Positions 1-4,397 of a DNA stretch of 5,661 bases are shown here, in pieces. A program made the translations under genes and the position numbers. Source of the stretch: an uncultured bacterium (lineage in GTDB: Bacteria > Actinomycetota > Coriobacteriia > Coriobacteriales > Coriobacteriaceae); the NCBI GenBank assembly GCA_905214905.1, contig CAJMNK010000094.1, forward strand, positions 1-5,661. The letters run 5' to 3'. The notes beneath the pieces were generated by a model. That model was not told the DNA's origin. It was given only the letters and a program-made list of their open reading frames with translations, and did not search any database. Position 1 is the first letter of the stretch. The number at the start of each line of letters is the position of its first letter.

Positions 1-583
1 TGTTCGCCGACGGCGGAAAGAGCTGCGGCAGCGGCACCAACGACCAGGCGAACCCACCTACGAGTTGCGCGGCGAGCGGGCAGAAGATGCCCGCGAGCAT
101 GCCGAGCCGCGCCGTGAGGAAGAGCCCTGCGGGGATCATCCACGCCGCGGTCACCGTGTTGGCGAGCGCGCAGAGGAGCATCGTGAGCGTGCCCGCGGCC
201 GTGAGACCCTGCGAGGAGAACGCCGATCCCGCGAGGTAGATGCCGAAGACCACGAGGTTCGAGAGCGTGCAAAGAGCGAGGCACCAGAGCGCCTTAGCCC
301 ACCAGGCTCGCCCGAGCGGGAAGCCCAGGCCCAGAAGCCCCCGCATCCGCGTGCGAGCGTCCGCCCGCGCGACGCACGCCACCACAAGCGATAGAGACAC
401 GGGCAGGAAGAGCGCGTACCAGTAGTTCCACGCGCTAAAGATCTGCACGCCCCGGTAGGGCATCGCGCCGAGCAGCGGCATCGGCAGCGCCATGAGCACG
501 GCCAGGCGAACCGGTGCCGCGTGGCGCGACTTCAGGGCCTCGGCGCGCAGGCCCGCGAGCAGGCCGCCTTTCTCACCCGTCAT
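1..583 (-). CDS. Lantibiotic-protection ABC transporter permease, MutE/EpiE (LanE) family, 3'-truncated by window edge
   Basis: This is probably the first membrane subunit of a LanFEG-type exporter, which clears lantibiotics from the cytoplasmic membrane of producers or resistant strains. The minus-strand frame from ATG at 583 stays open for 194 codons to the window edge. Family members are about 250 residues, so roughly 50 are missing. Family hallmarks are visible: an RAEALKSR start (13-20), an aromatic WNYWYALFLP segment (52-61) matching the NWWYT..LP signature, and WMIPAGLFL (148-156) matching the W-x-IP signature of MutE/EpiE. Hydrophobic helices lie near 24-42, 55-72, 96-119, 129-156 and 160-180. 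The start overlaps the ATPase stop as ATGA and has an ideal Shine-Dalgarno site six bases upstream, so the two genes are translationally coupled. A generic ABC-2 permease is the alternative, but the signatures favour LanE. The substrate cannot be told from sequence. Confidence 0.85.
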   Translation of the reverse strand, partial: MTGEKGGLLAGLRAEALKSRHAAPVRLAVLMALPMPLLGAMPYRGVQIFSAWNYWYALFLPVSLSLVVACVARADARTRMRGLLGLGFPLGRAWWAKALWCLALCTLSNLVVFGIYLAGSAFSSQGLTAAGTLTMLLCALANTVTAAWMIPAGLFLTARLGMLAGIFCPLAAQLVGGFAWSLVPLPQLFPPSAN

Positions 584-1308
584 GCCGCCACCTCCCCGCG
601 CGCTCGTCGCCCTTCCCGGCAGAAGCTCATGAAGAGTTCCTCGAGGTCCTGTCCGGGACGAAGCGCATCCTCGTAGGCGAGGCGCCCCCCGCAGATGATG
701 CCGATGGTGTCCGCCATCTGCTGCACCTCGGAGAGGATGTGGCTCGAGACGATCACCGTCGTACCCGCCGCCGCGAAGCCGCGGATCTGGTCGCGCAGCT
801 CCTCGATGCCGATGGGGTCGAGGCCGTTGGTGGGCTCGTCGAGCACGAGCAGGCGTGGCCGGGCGATCAGCGCCAGTGCGAGCCCCAGGCGCTGCCGCAT
901 GCCCATCGAGAAGCGCCCGGCGCGCTTCTTCCCGGTGTCCGCGAGGTCCACGGCGGCGAGCACCTCATCTATGCGGCTCTCGGGAAGGCCCAGCAGCGTG
1001 GTGCGCACGCGCAGGTTCTCTCGCGCGGTGAGGTTGGGGTAGAGCGGCGCCTCCTCGATGAGGCTGCCGATTGCGTAGAGGTCCTCGCGGCGCCAGGCGT
1101 GCCCGGCAAAGAGGATCTCCCCGGCCGTCGGCCGCAGCATCCCGCAGATCATCTTGAGCGTTGTCGACTTGCCGGCGCCGTTGGGACCGAGCAGCCCGTA
1201 CACCTCGCCCTCGCGGATATGAAGGCTCACATCGGCCACGGCGTCCTGCGCCTGGTCGCCGCGGCCGAAGCGCTTGGTGAGCCCACGCGTCTCGAGCATG
1301 TAACCCAT
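580..1308 (-). CDS. Lantibiotic-protection ABC transporter ATP-binding subunit, LanF (MutF/NukF/SpaF-like)
   Basis: This 242-residue cytoplasmic ATPase would power the permease encoded just downstream. Motifs in order: Walker A GPNGAGKST (41-49), SLIEEAP (82-88), ABC signature FSMGM (133-137) in place of LSGGQ, Walker B LLVLDEP (153-159), D-loop GLD (162-164) and switch histidine H190 in SSH. Where most ABC proteins have the Q-loop glutamine, this protein has glutamate E85. That 'E-loop' is a described hallmark of LanF immunity ATPases. The blocks IGSLIE...PLYPNLTARENL and TGKKRAGRFSMGMRQRLG are also typical of LanF. The ATG at 1308 is preferred over the ATG at 1299 because AAAGGA sits seven bases before it. 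The gene is visibly GC-rich (about 70% in a 60-base sample) compared with the plus-strand genes. No LanA precursor, LanB/C/M enzyme or LanRK pair is visible here, so resistance is as likely as producer immunity. Confidence 0.92.
   Translation of the reverse strand: MGYMLETRGLTKRFGRGDQAQDAVADVSLHIREGEVYGLLGPNGAGKSTTLKMICGMLRPTAGEILFAGHAWRREDLYAIGSLIEEAPLYPNLTARENLRVRTTLLGLPESRIDEVLAAVDLADTGKKRAGRFSMGMRQRLGLALALIARPRLLVLDEPTNGLDPIGIEELRDQIRGFAAAGTTVIVSSHILSEVQQMADTIGIICGGRLAYEDALRPGQDLEELFMSFCREGRRARGEVAA
590..595 (-). promoter_or_regulatory. Ribosome binding site of the permease gene
   Basis: On the minus strand this reads GGAGGT, a perfect anti-Shine-Dalgarno match, six bases before the ATG at 583. 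It lies inside the last codons of the ATPase gene. It fixes the permease start and supports coupled translation across the ATGA overlap. Confidence 0.8.
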
Positions 1309-1332
1309 GGGTTTATCCTTTCTCTTCCGGGA

Positions 1333-1359
1333 GCGCGGGCCGAGTCACCGTGCCCGCGC
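1333..1359 (-). promoter_or_regulatory. GC-only hairpin in the presumed 5' leader of the transporter operon
   Basis: GCGCGGGC (1333-1340) pairs perfectly with GCCCGCGC (1352-1359), an 8-bp all-GC stem with an 11-nt loop. On the minus-strand transcript it would end 24 bases before the lanF start and just upstream of its AAAGGA site. No U-tract follows, so it is not an ordinary terminator. It could influence translation or mRNA stability, or be a product of the high GC content. Confidence 0.4.
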
Positions 1360-1376
1360 GCCTTACCTTTCGGGTT

Positions 1377-1483
1377 CACCATCCATGGTGGGGCGCGTTT
1401 CTAACGAAGCCGTAACGGCCGTTGGGCTCTTTTGGCGCCAACCCTTCTCGACCCGCACATCATGATTAATTTGCTTAAGGCAA
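1377..1483. repeat. Cluster of short palindromes in the divergent intergenic region
   Basis: Five small dyads follow one another: CACCAT-CC-ATGGTG (1377-1390), AACGGCCGTT (1414-1423), TTGGCGCCAA (1432-1441), ATCATGAT (1459-1466) and the near-palindrome TTGCTTAAGGCAA (1471-1483, one G-T type mismatch). Any of these could be an operator for a dimeric regulator of the transporter operon. Each is short enough to arise by chance, and they do not share one motif, so a common regulator is not implied. Confidence 0.35.
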
Positions 1484-1519
1484 CAACTTTCCCGATCGAT
1501 GTAATCACCGAATCAAAAC

Positions 1520-1576
1520 GTGTACATCAGCCATCAAAGATGCCGAAAAATGTCATATTTGGAGGCTGATGTACAC
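1520..1576. repeat. Perfect 13-bp inverted repeat with 31-nt spacer
   Basis: GTGTACATCAGCC (1520-1532) is exactly inverted as GGCTGATGTACAC (1564-1576), and identity stops at both ends of the arms. Each arm contains the palindromic hexamer TGTACA. The repeat lies about 64 bases upstream of the putative -35 of the pgsA promoter and about 210 bases upstream of the lanF start. It could be a pair of operators for a looping or tetrameric regulator, or a large cruciform. No U-tract follows on the plus strand. On the minus strand only GTTTTGATT follows, so a terminator is unlikely. The function is unknown. Confidence 0.75.
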
Positions 1577-1639
1577 AAATGCAGAATCCCGCACAACCCA
1601 GTAGCATCCTCCATATGTCTGGACTCTCTATGCATACGC

Positions 1640-1668
1640 TGGATAGACATCGCCGGAACGGGTATAGT
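1640..1668 (+). promoter_or_regulatory. Putative sigma-70-like promoter of the pgsA operon
   Basis: The -10 TATAGT (1663-1668) matches the TATAAT consensus at 5 of 6 positions and lies 17 bases after a weak -35, TGGATA (1640-1645, 4 of 6 to TTGACA). Transcription would start near 1675, giving a leader of about 30 nt before the GTG start at 1705. Its position also argues against translation starting at the in-frame ATG at 1579. Confidence 0.55.
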
Positions 1669-1693
1669 ATCGAAAGTTTTGTCGTTAACCAGC

Positions 1694-1700
1694 GGGGGAG
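1694..1700 (+). promoter_or_regulatory. Ribosome binding site deciding the GTG start of pgsA
   Basis: GGGGGAG lies four bases before GTG at 1705. The upstream in-frame ATG at 1579 has no comparable site and lies before the likely promoter. This purine-rich site is the main reason for choosing the GTG. Confidence 0.6.
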
Positions 1701-1704
1701 TCCT

Positions 1705-2409
1705 GTGGGCATCAAAAAGAAGATCAAAAAGGAGCTTATCGGCACTTCCGATTACCCGTCGAATAAGATCTTTACGATCTCCAATTTCATCACCTTTACG
1801 CGCCTGATCCTCACCCTGGTATTTCTGTACCTGTTTGTGACGGATAACAACCGCGTCATCGCCATCGTTATCTACGCCGTTGCCGCCTCTACCGACTGGA
1901 TGGACGGTCAGATCGCCCGCATGACCAAGACGGTCTCGTGGCTCGGCAAGGTCATGGATCCCATCTGCGACCGTGCGCTGCTGTTCACCGGCGTACTTGG
2001 GCTGGTGGTCCGCGGAGAGCTGCCCATCTGGGTCTGCGTGCTCATTATTGGCCGCGACATCTATCTGGGCATCGGCACGCTTATCGTGCGTCATTATCAC
2101 CGTCGCCCCATCGATGTCGTCTTTCCCGGAAAGATTGCCACTGCACTGCTCATGACCGGCTTCTCGCTCATGCTGCTCGGGTTCCCCGTTATTGACGGCC
2201 TGCATCTTTTACCTTCAACCCTTACGGCCTTCCCGGGCCTCAACGGAAGCTCGGTGCCCCTCGGCATCTTCTTTGTGTACGGCGGCGTGATCTTCTCCAT
2301 GCTCACGGCTGTCATCTATTCCATTAAGGGCGGAGTGGCCATTAAACAGGCTCTCGCGCATCCCGAGGACGAGGACATCGACTTTCTGAACCCTGAAATC
2401 GAAGACTGA
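1705..2409 (+). CDS. pgsA: CDP-alcohol phosphatidyltransferase, PgsA-like (phosphatidylglycerophosphate synthase family)
   Basis: This membrane enzyme would transfer a phosphatidyl group from CDP-diacylglycerol to an alcohol, most likely glycerol-3-phosphate in phosphatidylglycerol synthesis. The 234-residue protein carries the complete family motif D-x2-DG-x2-AR-x8-G-x3-D-x3-D: D64, D67, G68, A71, R72, G81, D85 and D89. An N-terminal ISNFITFTRL stretch (25-34) is typical of PgsA and related synthases. Hydrophobic helices lie near 28-45, 50-63, 91-103, 107-127, 143-160 and 186-206. The N terminus is lysine-rich (KKKIKK, 4-9) and the C terminus is acidic. The GTG at 1705 is chosen for its GGGGGAG site and the promoter just upstream; starting at ATG 1579 would add 42 residues with no family resemblance. 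It is the first gene of the plus-strand cluster. Cardiolipin or phosphatidylinositol-phosphate synthase remains possible, since acceptor specificity cannot be read from the motif. Confidence 0.85.
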   Translation: MGIKKKIKKELIGTSDYPSNKIFTISNFITFTRLILTLVFLYLFVTDNNRVIAIVIYAVAASTDWMDGQIARMTKTVSWLGKVMDPICDRALLFTGVLGLVVRGELPIWVCVLIIGRDIYLGIGTLIVRHYHRRPIDVVFPGKIATALLMTGFSLMLLGFPVIDGLHLLPSTLTAFPGLNGSSVPLGIFFVYGGVIFSMLTAVIYSIKGGVAIKQALAHPEDEDIDFLNPEIED

Positions 2410-2413
2410 TTCG

Positions 2414-2442
2414 TTGGGGTATGATTACGTACGGTTCATTAT
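2414..2442 (+). promoter_or_regulatory. Weak candidate promoter before the FHA gene
   Basis: Two weak -10-like boxes lie in the 66-bp gap after pgsA. TATGAT (2420-2425, 5 of 6 to consensus) has no good -35. CATTAT (2437-2442) lies 17 bases after TTGGGG (2414-2419). Either could give the FHA-merR-apt genes independent expression, but read-through from the pgsA promoter is enough to explain the layout. Confidence 0.25.
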
Positions 2443-2465
2443 TTGCGGCACGTCCGCGATAAGTT

Positions 2466-2470
2466 AGGGG
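2466..2470 (+). promoter_or_regulatory. Ribosome binding site of the FHA gene
   Basis: AGGGG lies five bases before ATG 2476. It favours this start over the in-frame TTG at 2443, which lacks an upstream purine-rich site. Confidence 0.55.
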
Positions 2471-2475
2471 TTGTC

Positions 2476-2910
2476 ATGGACAACATGGTTAACAATATGC
2501 CTCAGAATGATAAGACTGCTGACGCTACCTGCGTATTCCGCGTGCCTTCAAGCGACGTCACCGTTCCCGACCTCATGGCCAACGTGCGCATCACCGCACC
2601 CGTTCTGTCCATCGTCAAGGGTCCGCAGACTGGTGCCGCCTTTGAGCTCGAGGACGACGTGACCACCATCGGCCGCGATCCTGCGAACGGCATCTTCCTC
2701 AATGACATGACCGTTTCGCGTAGCCACGCGCGCATTATTCGCGAGGGCCTCGGCGCTCGCATTGAGGACCTGGGCTCGCTCAATGGCACCTGGGTCGACG
2801 GCGCCATTGTCAACGCGGCCCCGCTGCACGATGGTTCTTCCGTCCAGATCGGTACGTTTACGCTCATCTACCACGAGAGCACGCCGGAGCGCATCGAAAC
2901 CGGTGAGTAG
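2476..2910 (+). CDS. Small FHA-domain protein, GarA/OdhI-like
   Basis: This 144-residue soluble protein consists of a short flexible N terminus and one forkhead-associated (FHA) phosphothreonine-binding domain (about 43-133). The conserved FHA residues are all present: G66-R67 (IGRD), S81 and H84 (SRSH), and N103-G104-T105 (SLNGT). The N-terminal segment A17-T18-C19-V20-F21-R22 resembles the ETTSVFR phosphoacceptor segment of mycobacterial GarA and corynebacterial OdhI. In those proteins the phosphorylated threonine folds back onto the protein's own FHA domain and releases metabolic enzymes such as 2-oxoglutarate and glutamate dehydrogenases. T18 aligns with the second GarA threonine, while the first is alanine here. 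The gene ends three bases before the merR start, as garA directly precedes Rv1828 in mycobacteria. GarA-like function is inferred from motif, size and synteny; a general FHA adaptor is the alternative. Confidence 0.88.
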   Translation: MDNMVNNMPQNDKTADATCVFRVPSSDVTVPDLMANVRITAPVLSIVKGPQTGAAFELEDDVTTIGRDPANGIFLNDMTVSRSHARIIREGLGARIEDLGSLNGTWVDGAIVNAAPLHDGSSVQIGTFTLIYHESTPERIETGE

Positions 2911-2913
2911 GGC

Positions 2914-3798
2914 ATGGCCGAACGCAACTATCTGAGTATCGGCCAAGTCGTCAATCTACTTCGAGGCGCATACCCCGATCTATCGAACTCAAAAATTAGA
3001 TTTCTAGAAGATGAGGGGCTCATCACCCCTCATCGAACGCCTAAGGGGTATCGCCAGTACTCCAAGGAAGACGTTGACCGTCTCGAGGTCATCCTGCACC
3101 TGCAGAAGACCCGCTACATGCCGCTCAACGTCATTAAGCAGCGCTTGGAAAACGCAACGGACCTGTCCACTTTGGCTTACGAGGTGGGTCTTCTGTCCGA
3201 TGTTCCGCTTAAGACGGAGCCCAAGGAGACCAAGCAAAAGCTGCACCCCATCGAGACGATCCCCGACATGCTCGGTGTTGAGATTTCGTTTATCCGCTCC
3301 CTTGCCGAGAACGATCTTATCCGCATCATCAAGAGCCCGCAGAACCGAGAGCTCGTCGATGGCAGAGATTTCCCGATTATCCGCTACTGCTCGGAGCTGT
3401 CGCGCTTCCACATTGAGCCGCGCAACCTGCGTCAGTACGTATCGTCGGCAAACCGCGAGTCTTCGATGTTTGAGCAGGTTCTCGTGAGCATGCTCGGCAT
3501 GGATACCTCTGATGATGAGCGCGACGCCAAGCTCGAGCGCGCTTTTAAGAAGCTGCACGACCTCACCGAGGGTGTGCATACCGCGCTCCTTAAGAACCGT
3601 GTCTTTGAGTCGCTCAACGCCGTGGTCGAGGACGCCGACATTGATGCACTCGATGAGGAGATTGCACGTTCCGAATCCACCAAGGCTAAAAGCGATGGGG
3701 CAAGCGTCCCCGCGGTTGCCGCGCACGAGGAGTCGCTCGTGCAACCGTCCAAGGTCGTCGTCCCCTCGCATAACCCGTCTGCTAACACGGGTAAATAA
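2914..3798 (+). CDS. MerR-family transcriptional regulator, Rv1828/FtsR-like
   Basis: This 294-residue cytoplasmic DNA-binding protein has a MerR winged helix-turn-helix at about 6-77. The segment includes YLSIGQVVNLL (6-16), SKIRFLEDEGLITP (26-39) and GYRQYSKEDVDRL (45-57). The SKIRFLE.EGL.TP core and the later FHIEPRNLRQY..SANRESS segment (165-184) match mycobacterial Rv1828 and its corynebacterial relative FtsR, a reported activator of ftsZ. A second helical unit near 115-137 (IPDMLGVEISFIRSLAENDLI) resembles another helix-turn-helix. A tail of about 55 residues after 240 is acidic, then rich in Ser, Ala and Val, and looks disordered; it extends beyond the core of the mycobacterial homologue. 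No cysteine cluster or aromatic pocket typical of metal- or drug-sensing MerR proteins is seen. It starts three bases after the FHA stop, so the two are likely co-translated. Its targets cannot be seen here. Confidence 0.88.
   Translation: MAERNYLSIGQVVNLLRGAYPDLSNSKIRFLEDEGLITPHRTPKGYRQYSKEDVDRLEVILHLQKTRYMPLNVIKQRLENATDLSTLAYEVGLLSDVPLKTEPKETKQKLHPIETIPDMLGVEISFIRSLAENDLIRIIKSPQNRELVDGRDFPIIRYCSELSRFHIEPRNLRQYVSSANRESSMFEQVLVSMLGMDTSDDERDAKLERAFKKLHDLTEGVHTALLKNRVFESLNAVVEDADIDALDEEIARSESTKAKSDGASVPAVAAHEESLVQPSKVVVPSHNPSANTGK
3010..3034. repeat. Perfect 9-bp intragenic hairpin with an alternative pairing
   Basis: GATGAGGGG (3010-3018) is inverted as CCCCTCATC (3026-3034) with a 7-nt loop, inside the DNA-binding-domain codons of the merR gene. 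The GATGAG part can also pair with the nearer CTCATC (3019-3024), giving a second, mutually exclusive hairpin with a 3-nt loop. It encodes DEGLITPH, which is conserved in the family, so part of it is forced by protein sequence. A regulatory role is not shown. Confidence 0.5.
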
Positions 3799-3822
3799 TC
3801 GCCGTCCACCCGGCAATCCATG

Positions 3823-3827
3823 AAAGG
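3823..3827 (+). promoter_or_regulatory. Ribosome binding site deciding the apt start
   Basis: AAAGG (followed by T) lies seven bases before ATG 3835. The upstream in-frame ATG at 3820 is preceded by CACCCGGCAATCC, with no usable site. The second ATG is therefore chosen. Confidence 0.6.
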
Positions 3828-3834
3828 TCACGCC

Positions 3835-4365
3835 ATGTACGACTTCGAATCTCATATCGTCGATATCCCCGACTATCCCGAGCCCGGAGTCGTCTTTAAG
3901 GACATCACACCGCTCTTTGGCAATCCCGAGGCCCTGAGGGCCATGGTGGATGCCCTTGCCGAGCATTTTGCCGATATGGGCATTACCAAGGTCGTAGGAC
4001 CCGAGGCCCGCGGCTTTATGGTCGGTGTGCCCGTGGCCGTCGCCCTAGGTGCCGGCTTTGTACCCGCACGTAAGCCCGGCAAACTGCCGCGCAAGACGAT
4101 AAGCGAGAGCTACGAGCTCGAGTATGGAACGGATTCTATCGAGATTCACGCCGATGCCATCAGCTCTAAAGATACCGTGTTGATTCTGGACGACTTGGTC
4201 GCGACGGGCGGAACCGTCGAGGCAACAGGTAAACTGGTGCGTGATATGGGCGCAAAGCTTGTGGACTACGGTTGTATCCTTGAGCTTGCGTTTCTCAACC
4301 CGCGCAAGAAGCTCACGCCGACTGACGACGATGTTGAGCTCTTTAGCCTGGTGACGGTGGACTAG
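3835..4365 (+). CDS. apt: Adenine phosphoribosyltransferase
   Basis: This cytoplasmic purine-salvage enzyme converts adenine and PRPP to AMP and pyrophosphate. The 176-residue product is a normal length for the family. Visible hallmarks are IPDYPEPGVVFKDITPLF (11-28), GPEARGF (55-61), ARKPGKLPR (78-86) with the family KLP element, YELEYG (93-98), and the PRPP-binding loop VLILDDLVATGGT (115-127) with its two aspartates. No key residue appears to be missing. The ATG at 3835 is chosen over ATG 3820 because AAAGG is correctly spaced before it. The gene lies 36 bases after merR and 32 bases before the hydrolase gene, with no terminator on either side, so co-transcription is likely. No sequence signal suggests separate purine control. 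Confidence 0.96.
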   Translation: MYDFESHIVDIPDYPEPGVVFKDITPLFGNPEALRAMVDALAEHFADMGITKVVGPEARGFMVGVPVAVALGAGFVPARKPGKLPRKTISESYELEYGTDSIEIHADAISSKDTVLILDDLVATGGTVEATGKLVRDMGAKLVDYGCILELAFLNPRKKLTPTDDDVELFSLVTVD

Positions 4366-4397
4366 CCGTTACCCTTAGTTACTGGAAAGGAAGCTAC

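Larger units (their letters stand above)
1309..1704. other. Divergent intergenic region (396 bp) without a convincing gene
   Basis: This region separates the minus-strand transporter operon from the plus-strand pgsA operon. I see no RNA gene or convincing coding frame in it. It holds a leader hairpin (1333-1359), short palindromes (1377-1390, 1414-1423, 1432-1441, 1459-1466, 1471-1483), a long-spaced perfect inverted repeat (1520-1576) and one plausible rightward promoter (1640-1668). A strong promoter for the leftward transporter genes was not found by eye. The stretch around 1450-1560 is AT-rich relative to its surroundings and is where such a promoter would be expected. Confidence 0.7.

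Noticed and set aside
65..394. Plus-strand Arg/Glu-rich open frame
   Set aside because: Antisense shadow of the MutE/EpiE-like permease, which has clear family signatures and an ideal ribosome binding site.
514..1404. Long plus-strand open frame opposite the ATPase gene
   Set aside because: It lies antisense to a complete LanF protein with all ABC motifs. Long shadow frames are common in high-GC DNA, and its translation shows no recognisable domain.
1520..1576. Inverted repeat read as an intrinsic terminator
   Set aside because: The loop is 31 nt, no U-tract follows on the plus strand, only a broken one follows on the minus strand, and no gene ends nearby.
1520..1576. Inverted repeat read as ends of a tiny mobile element
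   Set aside because: Only 31 bases separate the arms, no flanking direct repeat is seen, and nothing is encoded between them.
1534..2205. Minus-strand open frame across the start of pgsA
   Set aside because: It overlaps the PgsA catalytic motif on the other strand, has an Asp/His/Gln-rich composition without a domain, and no ribosome binding site was evident.
2443..2475. TTG start extending the FHA protein by 11 residues
   Set aside because: No Shine-Dalgarno site precedes it, whereas ATG 2476 has AGGGG five bases upstream.
3820..3834. Upstream ATG for apt
   Set aside because: No ribosome binding site precedes it, and the real site for ATG 3835 lies inside this segment.
3004..3966. Minus-strand open frame of 320 codons opposite merR
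   Set aside because: Antisense to a well-supported MerR gene and the start of apt. No recognisable domain.
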